Below are positions 1-6,104 of a stretch of 7,077 nucleotides of DNA, piece after piece. Within the stretch, counting starts at the first letter, position 1. Each line of letters opens with the position of its first letter. This stretch comes from an uncultured Blautia sp. GTDB taxonomy: Bacteria > Bacillota > Clostridia > Lachnospirales > Lachnospiraceae. Location of the stretch: positions 1 to 7,077 of the forward strand of contig CAMOXX010000142.1 of assembly GCA_946629475.1 (NCBI GenBank), given 5' to 3'. A model generated the notes under the pieces. It made no database searches and was not told the DNA's origin. It saw only the letters and a list, made by a program, of their open reading frames with translations. Made by a program: the position numbers and the translations under genes.

Positions 1-71
1 TCGACGGCGGACTGATCGGCGGCGCTTCCCTGAAGGCTGACTTCGGAAAGATCGTTAACTACAATAAATAA
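1..71 (+). CDS. tpiA: Triosephosphate isomerase, C-terminal end (5' partial)
   Basis: Only the last 22 complete codons are present (first full codon at position 3, stop TAA at 69-71). They read D-G-G-L-I-G-G-A-S-L-K-A and end K-I-V-N-Y-N-K. The G-G-A-S-L-K segment is the conserved phosphate-binding loop near the C-terminus of triosephosphate isomerase, followed by the family's usual final helix. The enzyme interconverts dihydroxyacetone phosphate and glyceraldehyde 3-phosphate in cytoplasmic glycolysis. The reading frame ends normally and a strong terminator follows 25 nt later, so this is the end of an upstream transcription unit, probably a glycolytic operon (inferred; not visible here). 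The fragment is short, but the motif is distinctive. Confidence 0.87.
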   Translation, partial: DGGLIGGASLKADFGKIVNYNK

Positions 72-95
72 TCTCAATGTAACAAAGAAGAGCAT

Positions 96-147
96 CACCG
101 GGCGCTCTGACTCTGGGAATTACCAGGGCAGGCGCCTGGTGTTTTTT
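96..147 (+). terminator. Intrinsic terminator after tpiA
   Basis: A 10-bp stem pairs CACCGGGCGC (96-105) with GCGCCTGGTG (132-141), with one G-T pair. The loop carries a second 6-bp helix, CTCTGG (111-116) with CCAGGG (123-128). The outer stem is followed at once by six T residues (142-147). This is a classic rho-independent terminator, and it isolates tpiA from the signalling gene downstream. Confidence 0.9.
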
Positions 148-235
148 AATTGTATGAAAGAGAAGAAGTAAATGTATTATCGTATGTTTTGATGGGATGA
201 GAATTCTGTGTTGTTTGTAAAAAACATTCTATATA

Positions 236-263
236 TTGAAATGCAGGAAAATTCTGGTATAAT
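236..263 (+). promoter_or_regulatory. Sigma-A-type promoter of the CheB-CheR kinase gene
   Basis: TTGAAA (236-241) is separated by 16 nt from a perfect TATAAT (258-263). A TG one base upstream of the -10 box (255-256) makes it an extended -10 promoter. Transcription would start near 270 and give a leader of about 65 nt that contains the palindrome at 284-307. The rest of 148-235 is AT-rich and shows no gene or clear site. Confidence 0.75.
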
Positions 264-283
264 TTAAGAAAGGGAGATCAGCA

Positions 284-307
284 CGTCTGTATAATATTTT
301 ACAGACG
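284..307. repeat. 24-bp near-perfect palindrome in the leader (possible operator or RNA hairpin)
   Basis: CGTCTGTA (284-291) is exactly mirrored by TACAGACG (300-307). The 8-nt centre is itself nearly symmetrical, so 11 of the 12 base pairs match across the whole element. It lies about 15 nt downstream of the predicted transcription start and 13 nt before the ribosome binding site. No T tract follows, so it is not a terminator. A repressor operator or a leader hairpin are both possible; the symmetry of the centre favours a DNA site for a dimeric regulator. Confidence 0.6.
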
Positions 308-320
308 CAGCATATAAAAA

Positions 321-328
321 AGAAAGGA
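321..328 (+). promoter_or_regulatory. Ribosome binding site of the CheB-CheR kinase gene
   Basis: AGAAAGGA lies 8 nt before the ATG at 337 and fixes this start. The CheB domain begins within about 15 residues of it, as expected. Confidence 0.75.
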
Positions 329-336
329 CATTCAAT

Positions 337-3300
337 ATGTACACCTCACAGAATATATCGGTCAGTGTCCAGCCTAACTGTGTGGTTGGAATCGGAGCAT
401 CTGCCGGAGGGCTTGAGGCGCTGCAGCAGCTTTTGACATTTCTGCCGTCCAATACGGGCATGGCATTCGTGATTATCCAGCATCTTGCACCGAATCACAA
501 GAGCCTCCTGGTTGACATTCTGGGGAAATACAGCGCAATGCCGGTCCAGGAGATCACCGATGGAATGCATGTCGAGCGGAATCACATTTATATGATTCCA
601 CCCAAGCACAATGTGGAGATCGTATCAGATGTACTCCGTCTCCGCGACTATGATCCGCAGAAGATCAACCATCCGATCGATGTTTTTTTTCGGTCGCTCG
701 CGGAATCCTATGAGAGCAGAGCAGTCGCCGTGATTCTCTCCGGTACCGGGTCGGACGGCACCAACGGCATCCGGTCGGTGAAGGAACAGAACGGTCTGAT
801 TATTGTCCAGACTCCGGAATCCGCCAAGTTTGACGGAATGCCGCGCAACGCGATCAGCACGGGCCTTGCCGACCTGATCCAGAGGCCTGACTCCATCGCC
901 AGGGAGATGCAGCACATTGCGGCATCTATGGTGGATGCCAGCGGCAGGATGCTTTTGTCGGATCAGGACCTTCTGTCACAGGTGTTCTCCATTCTGAAAA
1001 ATGTGACAAACATCAATTATGCCTACTACAAAAAAACGACGGTACTCCGCAGAATCGAGCGGAGGCTTGTCGTTACGCATAACCGGAACCTTCGGGAATA
1101 TGTGACCTACCTCACCAAAAACCCCGAGGAGGCCAAGCTTTTGGCGAAGGAAGTCCTGATCGGCGTCACCAGCTTTTTCCGTGATCCGGAATACTTTGAC
1201 GTGCTGAAGGAGACCGTGGTCAAACAGCTGCTCAATGAGGCGCCGCGCGAAAAACAGATCCGGGTCTGGGTCGCCGGCTGTTCCACCGGGGAGGAAGCCT
1301 ACTCCATAGCGATCCTTTTCGCGGAAGCGATGGAAGAACTGAATATCCGCAGAGATATCAAGATTTTCGCGACGGATCTGGACACGGAGTCGATCGCAAC
1401 GGCTGTGCGGGGCGTTTACGGCGACAATATCATCGAGGATGTCTCCGTAACCAGGCTCTCCAAGTTTTTTACCCGCAAGGGCAACCGGTATCTGATTCAT
1501 CACGATATCCGCAAGATGATCATTTTTGCCCAGCACAATGTATTCCAGGATCCTCCGTTCGGCAGGCTCGATCTGATCAGCTGCCGGAATGTGCTGATCT
1601 ATTTCCAGGCCGTGCTGCAGCGGAATCTGTTTTCGATCTTCCACATGGCGCTGAACAACCATGGCTTCCTGTTTTTGGGAAGGTCGGAGTCCGTTATTGA
1701 CTATGACGATATTTTCCGCACACTGTGCGCGAATGAGAAGATTTTCATCCACAACAGCGCGGGGAAAGCGCCGGCTCATGAGCATTTCAGCTACTCGATG
1801 CAGAACGTTGAGAGCAGCATGGAACCGGTTCAGATTCAGAGGCTCGAGGATGAGGCCGAAATCCAGTACAAAGCCAACGAGCTGGACACTTCGATTCTGG
1901 AAACGCTGATGCCGTCGTGCGTGCTTGTCAACGAGAAAAACGAACTGACAAGAACCTACGGGGACTGTACACAGTTCCTTTCCATCCCGACCGGCGCGGC
2001 GACCCTCGATATTTTTATGCTGCTGCGGAATGACCTGAAGATCGCGGTTTCGACAGCACTCAGGGACGCGAGGCTCACAAATGAAAAAGTCAGCTATGAC
2101 GCAGTTCCGGTAAAAATCGAGGAGAAACCGGAATATATCGCGATTGTCGCCCAGCCGATTCTGGACCGGCACGGACAAAAGACAAACTATATGTCGATCG
2201 CTTTCCTCCGCGGAAAACGGTTGATTGAAGGGGATATGAAGCGGTACCAGATCGATACGGCTGCCTCCCAGAGGATCTCCAACCTCGAGCAGGAGCTGAA
2301 GATCGCGAAGGACAACCTGAGGCAGACCGTGACGGAACTGGAATCCGTGAACGCCGAGCTCCAGGCGGCCAACGAGGAGCTGCTTACTGCCAATGAGGAA
2401 CTGCAGTCCTCCAATGAGGAGCTGCAGTCAGTGAATGAAGAGCTCTATACCGTCAACTCGGAATACCAGTCGAAGGTGACAGAGCTGGCTTCGGTCAATG
2501 ATGACATGGCGAACTTCCTCTCCACCACACTGGTTGGCATTCTGATGGTGGATCGCGAGCTGAATATCCGCAAATTTACGGAGTATATTTCATCGGAGTT
2601 CCATGTGGCCGAGCAGGATGTGGGCCGTTCGCTCCGCTATATTTCGTATAATTTTGCGACGATCGACCTGATTGCCCTGTGCAGCATGGTTCTCGAAACG
2701 ATGCAGCCGGTCGAAAAACACTGTGCTTCGGTTGCAGGCAAAACATACCTGATCCGCATTTCACCCTACCGTATGCAGGACAACCTGCGGCATGAGCCTT
2801 CGGAAAATGCGGAGAAGTCTGATAGCACCAAGAATTCCAGAATTCATGGCCTGGTCATCACTTTTGTGGATACGACAAAGCAGGTGGATGACCAGGAGCA
2901 GATCGAGGAGATGGGCAGGGCCCTCCGGATGGCAGTGAAATCCAGCCGCGAAAAGGAGACCTTCCTTTCGCATATGTCGCACGATATGAGAACGCCGATG
3001 ACGGCGATTTCCGGACTGGTTCAGCTCAGCCTGAAGGAGAAGAACCTCCCGGATGAAGTGCGCGACAACCTTGAAAAGATAGAAACCTCCAGCCAGTATC
3101 TGCTTGGACTGATTGAAGAAATCCTGGAGACGAGCCGCATCAACGCCGGCAAGGTCGTCTCGGTCAGCAGTGCGGAGAAGGAGGATGATGTTCTCAACTC
3201 GATCGTCACGATCGTCTCGGAGCAGGTGAGGAATTCCGGCCTCGATTTTCAGTATGAAGTAAACGGGTGCAAGGACAGATATGTAATGATGGATGCCCAG

Positions 3301-4182
3301 CACGTAAAGAGGGTGCTGCTGAACCTGATTTCCAACAGCATCAAGTTTACTCCCGAAGGCGGAAAGGTTATCCTGAAGGTCGATGTTTCGTACGAGGATG
3401 GACGGGCAAACCATGTTTACCATGTGATCGACAACGGAATCGGGATCAGCCCGGAGTTCCAGCAGAAAATGTTCCTTCCATATGAACAGGACAATTCTGC
3501 GGGAGAGCAGAACGACGGGACCGGCCTTGGGCTTTACATCGCCCGGAACCTCGTTGAGCTGATGGGCGGGACCATCGATTACCGCAGCGAGGAGAAAAAA
3601 GGCACGGAGTTTATCGTCCGATTTACATATGATCTGGCGACCGATGAGCAGATTTCGCTCCGGACGCACCGCGCCGAAACGTTTGAGGACCAGGTCCTTT
3701 ACGGAAAGAATGTGCTGCTGGCCGAGGACAACACGATCATCGCGGAGGTGATCATCAAAATCCTGAATACCAAGGGAATCCACGCGGAGCTGGCGACCGA
3801 CGGACAGGAAGCGATCGATCTTTTCCTCTCACACGGCCCATATCATTATCAGGCGATTCTGATGGACCTGATGATGCCGGTGAAGGACGGATTTGAAACA
3901 TCCCTGGCAATCCGGAGTACAAATTCGCCGGATGCCGAATCGATCCCGATCATCGCGCTGACGGCCGATATCACCGAAGATGTGGAGGACAGATGCAGGG
4001 AAGCGGGAATGTCCTACTGCGTAAGTAAACCTATTGATCCCGGAAAGCTGTTTGCTTATCTCGGGGAAGGTTTTCAAAAACAGATCCACTGGAAGAATAC
4101 AGCAGAAAAATCTCTGACAACGGAAGCGTTAGAGACCTCTCCGAAGCCTGAAAATGAAGCGGGAGGAGATGACTCGTTTTGA
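337..4182 (+). CDS. CheB-CheR fusion hybrid histidine kinase with PAS domains and C-terminal receiver
   Basis: This is a 1281-residue cytoplasmic multidomain sensor with no signal peptide or membrane segment. Domains in order: CheB methylesterase, about 14-195 (G-A-S-A-G-G with Ser22, Q-H with His49, S-G-T-G-S-D-G with Asp140, matching the CheB Ser-His-Asp triad); CheR helical domain, about 208-265; CheR SAM-dependent methyltransferase, about 268-475 (F-F-R-D 280-283, C-S-T-G-E-E 315-320, A-T-D-L-D 345-349, C-R-N-V-L-I-Y-F 416-423); PAS-like domain, about 515-628; heptad coiled coil, about 649-715; second PAS, about 720-848; histidine kinase (S-H-D-M-R-T-P with His882, N box 996-1000, D-N-G-I-G-I 1032-1037, G-T-G-L-G-L 1061-1066); receiver, about 1124-1245 (Glu1130/Asp1131, phosphoacceptor Asp1177, Thr1209, Lys1231). 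CheB lacks its own receiver, as usual in these fusions. All catalytic motifs are intact. The start ATG has AGAAAGGA 8 nt upstream. The input signal and the methylated partner are unknown, and no chemotaxis genes are nearby. Confidence 0.95.
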   Translation: MYTSQNISVSVQPNCVVGIGASAGGLEALQQLLTFLPSNTGMAFVIIQHLAPNHKSLLVDILGKYSAMPVQEITDGMHVERNHIYMIPPKHNVEIVSDVLRLRDYDPQKINHPIDVFFRSLAESYESRAVAVILSGTGSDGTNGIRSVKEQNGLIIVQTPESAKFDGMPRNAISTGLADLIQRPDSIAREMQHIAASMVDASGRMLLSDQDLLSQVFSILKNVTNINYAYYKKTTVLRRIERRLVVTHNRNLREYVTYLTKNPEEAKLLAKEVLIGVTSFFRDPEYFDVLKETVVKQLLNEAPREKQIRVWVAGCSTGEEAYSIAILFAEAMEELNIRRDIKIFATDLDTESIATAVRGVYGDNIIEDVSVTRLSKFFTRKGNRYLIHHDIRKMIIFAQHNVFQDPPFGRLDLISCRNVLIYFQAVLQRNLFSIFHMALNNHGFLFLGRSESVIDYDDIFRTLCANEKIFIHNSAGKAPAHEHFSYSMQNVESSMEPVQIQRLEDEAEIQYKANELDTSILETLMPSCVLVNEKNELTRTYGDCTQFLSIPTGAATLDIFMLLRNDLKIAVSTALRDARLTNEKVSYDAVPVKIEEKPEYIAIVAQPILDRHGQKTNYMSIAFLRGKRLIEGDMKRYQIDTAASQRISNLEQELKIAKDNLRQTVTELESVNAELQAANEELLTANEELQSSNEELQSVNEELYTVNSEYQSKVTELASVNDDMANFLSTTLVGILMVDRELNIRKFTEYISSEFHVAEQDVGRSLRYISYNFATIDLIALCSMVLETMQPVEKHCASVAGKTYLIRISPYRMQDNLRHEPSENAEKSDSTKNSRIHGLVITFVDTTKQVDDQEQIEEMGRALRMAVKSSREKETFLSHMSHDMRTPMTAISGLVQLSLKEKNLPDEVRDNLEKIETSSQYLLGLIEEILETSRINAGKVVSVSSAEKEDDVLNSIVTIVSEQVRNSGLDFQYEVNGCKDRYVMMDAQHVKRVLLNLISNSIKFTPEGGKVILKVDVSYEDGRANHVYHVIDNGIGISPEFQQKMFLPYEQDNSAGEQNDGTGLGLYIARNLVELMGGTIDYRSEEKKGTEFIVRFTYDLATDEQISLRTHRAETFEDQVLYGKNVLLAEDNTIIAEVIIKILNTKGIHAELATDGQEAIDLFLSHGPYHYQAILMDLMMPVKDGFETSLAIRSTNSPDAESIPIIALTADITEDVEDRCREAGMSYCVSKPIDPGKLFAYLGEGFQKQIHWKNTAEKSLTTEALETSPKPENEAGGDDSF
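2347..2472 (+). repeat. Six 21-bp coding repeats encoding N-E-E-L-Q heptads (coiled coil)
   Basis: Residues 671-712 of the kinase form six consecutive seven-residue units on the pattern x-N-E-E-L-Q-S/A/T. Bases vary at synonymous positions, so selection is on the protein. Such heptad runs are characteristic of the signalling helix that links the CheR/PAS part to the next PAS and kinase in this family. It probably dimerises as a parallel coiled coil and transmits the signal to the His882 domain. Confidence 0.85.
4161..4167 (+). promoter_or_regulatory. Ribosome binding site deciding the TTG start of the first HPt gene
   Basis: GGGAGGA inside the end of the kinase gene lies 11 nt before TTG at 4179 and 23 nt before the in-frame ATG at 4191. 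The distance favours TTG. Confidence 0.65.
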
Positions 4183-4535
4183 ACGAACTGATGCACAGAC
4201 TGGCATCGTGGGGCGCCTCACCCAACGATGCCCTGAGATGCCGGATGATGGGAGACCAGAAGCTGTATAAACGGCTTCTGAAGAAATTTGCGGGGACGGA
4301 AAAAATAAAAGCGTTTTTGCTGGCTGTCGAGGCGGAAGACTATCAGAAGGCATACTATGAAATTCACCAGATGAAGGGTTCGGCAGGGGTTTTGAGCCTG
4401 ACACCGCTGTACCGGAGCGCCGAAGAGGTAATCTCGGCTTTGCGGACAGGAGAGAGGGAAAAAATCATAAGCTGTACGGAAATGTTTGAGGGAAAATTCG
4501 AAGAGTTCGTAAGAATAGTACAGGGGACGGCGTAA
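4179..4535 (+). CDS. HPt-domain histidine phosphotransfer protein, coupled to the CheB-CheR kinase
   Basis: The protein has 118 residues and is essentially a single HPt four-helix domain. The phosphotransfer motif is I-H-Q-M-K-G-S-A-G with His63 as phosphoacceptor and Lys66/Gly67 in the usual positions, followed by L-S-L-T-P-L-Y. There is no membrane segment and no output domain. The TTG start overlaps the TGA stop of the kinase gene (TTGA, 4179-4182), which points to translational coupling and a fixed ratio with the kinase. The kinase ends in a receiver, so the natural role is to accept phosphate from Asp1177 and pass it to a response regulator encoded elsewhere; this is inferred from architecture. 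If translation starts at ATG 4191 the protein is four residues shorter with the domain intact. It is paralogous to the HPt protein at 6200-6544. Confidence 0.88.
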   Translation: MNELMHRLASWGASPNDALRCRMMGDQKLYKRLLKKFAGTEKIKAFLLAVEAEDYQKAYYEIHQMKGSAGVLSLTPLYRSAEEVISALRTGEREKIISCTEMFEGKFEEFVRIVQGTA

Positions 4536-4554
4536 ATACCGTCCCCTGTATCTT
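4519..4554. terminator. Intrinsic terminator between convergent genes
   Basis: A perfect 12-bp stem pairs 4519-4530 with 4539-4550 around an 8-nt loop that contains the stop codon of the HPt gene. TCTTTT follows on the plus strand. The upstream arm lies within the final HPt codons. On the minus strand it sits just past the thymidine kinase stop codon (4555-4557), so it can serve that operon too, though the T run on that side is weaker. Confidence 0.85.
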
Positions 4555-5154
4555 TTAGCGCCGGAAGTTTTCGGGCGGCGCGATGAGTCCTTCAAAAAAA
4601 TGCTTGCGGCAGAGCGAAATATAGCTCTCATTTCCGCCGAGGAAAACCTGTTCCCCTTCACGGACAATGTGCCCGTCCTTGATGCGGGCATTGCACTGGG
4701 CGCGCTTGCCGCACCAGCACACGGTCGGTACCTGTTCGATCACATCCGCCAGCTCAAAAAGGCGCAGCGCCCCGGGAAAAATCTTCTGCTGGAAGTCGGT
4801 GCGCAGGCCGTAGCAGATCACCGGGACATTCAGGTCATCTACGATGTGGGCGAGGAAATCGACCTGCTCCGGAGCCATAAACTGCGCTTCGTCCACAATC
4901 ACTGCGGCACAGGAGAGGGCATCTTCACGGGTGTGCCAATGCTCCTTTGCGTATTCGATAAATTCGTCGACGTATTCACAGGGAGCGGAAATTCCAATAC
5001 GGGAAGCGATGATTTTTTCACCGTCCCGGGTGTCCGTGCGAGGCTTTAACAGATGAACGTTCTGTCCGCGCTCCTGATAATTGTAACGCACCATGAGAGC
5101 GTTGGCACTTTTGGAACTGCCCATTGCTCCATAGCGGTAATAGAGTTTAGCCAT
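4555..5154 (-). CDS. tdk: Thymidine kinase (type II, TK1-like)
   Basis: The protein has 199 residues, the normal length for bacterial type II thymidine kinases. It phosphorylates thymidine (and deoxyuridine) to the monophosphate with ATP in cytoplasmic pyrimidine salvage. The P-loop G-A-M-G-S-S-K-S is at 9-16, the Walker B/catalytic V-D-E-A-Q-F is at 87-92 with Glu89 the likely base, and L-R-T-D-F-Q is at 117-122. Zinc ligands of the lasso domain are likely Cys146, Cys148, Cys182 and His185, with the substrate-binding G-G-N-E-S-Y at 173-178. The start is supported by CGGAGA (5162-5167) 7 nt upstream. It is the last gene of an operon with two BMC shell genes, 22 nt after the nearer one. It has no N- or C-terminal extension that could act as an encapsulation peptide, so a place inside a compartment is not supported. 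Confidence 0.95.
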   Translation of the reverse strand: MAKLYYRYGAMGSSKSANALMVRYNYQERGQNVHLLKPRTDTRDGEKIIASRIGISAPCEYVDEFIEYAKEHWHTREDALSCAAVIVDEAQFMAPEQVDFLAHIVDDLNVPVICYGLRTDFQQKIFPGALRLFELADVIEQVPTVCWCGKRAQCNARIKDGHIVREGEQVFLGGNESYISLCRKHFFEGLIAPPENFRR

Positions 5155-5176
5155 TTAAAAATCTCCGTTGTGTTTC

Positions 5177-5470
5177 TTATGATAAAAAACCGTTAGCCAC
5201 GCCGAAATCGTGGACAATCCGGGAAGTCTCCTCCGAAGGACCGGAAATGACGGCGGATGCAGTCACTTCACAGGGAGGATTGTTTTTGATGCTGTCGACT
5301 GCGGCTGTGACGGCCGAGACATCCCCCGCAAGAAAAACGGTAGCATGGCCGCCGCACCGGGTATGCCATGTCTGGAATTCCACACTGGAGGTTTTGACCA
5401 TCTGGTCCACGACCCGGACCGCGTTGGCGCTGCCAAGAACTTCCACAAGACCTAATGCCTGATATTTCAT
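5177..5470 (-). CDS. BMC-domain microcompartment shell protein with Cys-Gly-Gly pore loop
   Basis: The protein has 97 residues, the size of a single-domain BMC-H shell protein, which forms hexamers that tile the facets of bacterial microcompartments. It opens A-L-G-L-V-E-V-L-G (5-13), the typical first strand, followed by the helix with Lys26 at the position of the conserved hexamer-edge lysine. The pore-loop region reads H-T-R-C-G-G-H-A-T (36-44), where many relatives have K-I-G-G-G. V-F-L-A-G-D-V-S-A-V (45-54) and a short tail complete the fold. ATG at 5470 is chosen because AAGGAGGG (5479-5486) lies 8 nt upstream and the fold starts there; upstream in-frame codons are non-homologous. The RBS overlaps the stop of the preceding shell gene (14-nt gap). 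Cys39 near the pore could bind a metal or Fe-S cluster, as known for a few shell proteins, but this is inference. Confidence 0.87.
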   Translation of the reverse strand: MKYQALGLVEVLGSANAVRVVDQMVKTSSVEFQTWHTRCGGHATVFLAGDVSAVTAAVDSIKNNPPCEVTASAVISGPSEETSRIVHDFGVANGFLS

Positions 5471-5478
5471 ATTTCTTG

Positions 5479-5486
5479 CCCTCCTT
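5479..5486 (-). promoter_or_regulatory. Ribosome binding site deciding the start of the second shell gene
   Basis: On the minus strand AAGGAGGG sits 8 nt before ATG 5470. It overlaps two bases of the stop codon of the upstream shell gene, which suggests coupled translation. Confidence 0.8.
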
Positions 5487-5784
5487 ACTTGTTGATCGTC
5501 ATGGCGATAGCGGTTTCGGTATCGGCGGCGGGTGAGGCGATTACAGTGCTGGAATACAGCTTGCCGAGCCGGCCTCCCTCCCGAAGAGCCGCATCCATCG
5601 CAGCGCGGACATCCGAGACGGAACCGCGGATTTTTACGCACGCTCCGCTTTTGAGACGGTTGCGCTCCACTCCCTGCACAACAACATCTGCCGTTTTGGT
5701 GGCGGCGTCGAGAGCGACGATACAGGCTACAAGGTTGTCAAATTCAAATACTCCGATCGCTTTTCCTGCATATTGCTGGCTCAT
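5485..5784 (-). CDS. BMC-domain microcompartment shell protein
   Basis: The protein has 99 residues and a single BMC domain. K-A-I-G-V-F-E-F-D-N-L-V-A (8-20) is the first strand and start of helix 1. Lys30 in A-A-T-K-T-A-D-V matches the conserved edge lysine. The pore loop is around N-R-L-K-S-G-A (42-48), and I-R-G-S-V-S-D-V-R-A-A-M-D-A-A (52-66) is the second strand and helix of the fold. A polar tail follows about residue 84. The ATG at 5784 is preferred over an in-frame upstream ATG because GGAGGGA (5793-5799) lies 8 nt upstream and the extra N-terminal residues are not BMC-like. It is first in an operon with the second shell gene and thymidine kinase. No compartment enzyme is in the window, so the compartment type cannot be named. 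Confidence 0.88.
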   Translation of the reverse strand: MSQQYAGKAIGVFEFDNLVACIVALDAATKTADVVVQGVERNRLKSGACVKIRGSVSDVRAAMDAALREGGRLGKLYSSTVIASPAADTETAIAMTINK

Positions 5785-5834
5785 AAGAATACTCCCTCCG
5801 AAAGGAATGCAAAAGTTTCGTGTGTTATTTATCA

Positions 5835-5863
5835 ATCTTAACATAGATCAACGCAGTTGGCAA
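5835..5863 (-). promoter_or_regulatory. Promoter of the BMC shell-thymidine kinase operon
   Basis: On the minus strand TTGCCA (5863-5858) is separated by 17 nt from TAAGAT (5840-5835), with a TG one base upstream of the -10 box. Transcription would begin near 5828, leaving a leader of about 44 nt before the first shell gene. Confidence 0.6.
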
Positions 5864-6028
5864 ATAAAAGGTTTGCTGCATGAGACGCGTTTTTCAGAAA
5901 CCTCGGCTTTTATCTGCCGGCGTTCCTTTTCCTTTTGTCAATATTATTGCCGGTCGCCGACAAGCCTTAACCTTGTCCGTGCCCGGATAAACACTAACGA
6001 AAAACACACAAGAAATGGTGATATCTTC

Positions 6029-6057
6029 TTGCGTTCCCACTAAAAATGGAGTATAGT
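6029..6057 (+). promoter_or_regulatory. Probable promoter of the second HPt gene
   Basis: TTGCGT (6029-6034) and TATAGT (6052-6057) are 17 nt apart. Transcription would start near 6064 and give a leader of about 135 nt. A perfect TATAAT at 6155-6160 is an alternative or second -10 box, but only a poor -35 (TGGAAG, 6132-6137) lies before it. Confidence 0.45.
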
Positions 6058-6083
6058 AGAAAAAGAGAAATACTATCTGTAAC

Positions 6084-6098
6084 AGGCATAGTATGCCT
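6084..6098. repeat. 15-bp palindrome in the leader of the second HPt gene
   Basis: AGGCATA (6084-6090) and TATGCCT (6092-6098) are perfect mirror arms around a single G. The 1-nt centre rules out a stable RNA hairpin with the full stem, so a protein-binding DNA site is more likely. It lies about 20 nt after the predicted transcription start. Confidence 0.45.
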
Positions 6099-6104
6099 TG
6101 ACGT

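Noticed and set aside
976..2178. Long minus-strand open frame (400 codons) opposite the CheR part of the sensor
   Set aside because: It lies fully within a well-supported plus-strand gene with intact motifs. Its translation has no recognisable domain, so it is an antisense shadow.
2347..2472. 21-bp periodic sequence as a CRISPR-like or tandem DNA repeat
   Set aside because: The periodicity is seven codons in frame with synonymous variation and no spacers, so it is a protein coiled coil.
2761..3783. Minus-strand open frame (340 codons) opposite the kinase domain
   Set aside because: It is antisense to the H, N, G1 and G2 kinase boxes and shows no family signature.
4600..5049. Plus-strand open frame inside the thymidine kinase region
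   Set aside because: Thymidine kinase on the other strand has all its motifs and a ribosome binding site; this frame has neither.
5177..5641. A 154-residue version of the second shell protein starting at 5641
   Set aside because: The extra N-terminus is Arg-rich and overlaps the other shell gene out of frame. The ATG at 5470 has an ideal ribosome binding site and begins the BMC fold.
5973..5990. 7-bp stem with TGCC loop as a terminator or small RNA end
   Set aside because: It includes a G-T pair and is not followed by a T tract on either strand, and no transcript unit ends there.
5489..6043. Plus-strand open frame across the first shell gene and control region
   Set aside because: It is antisense to a clear BMC domain and its translation is low-complexity with no homology pattern.
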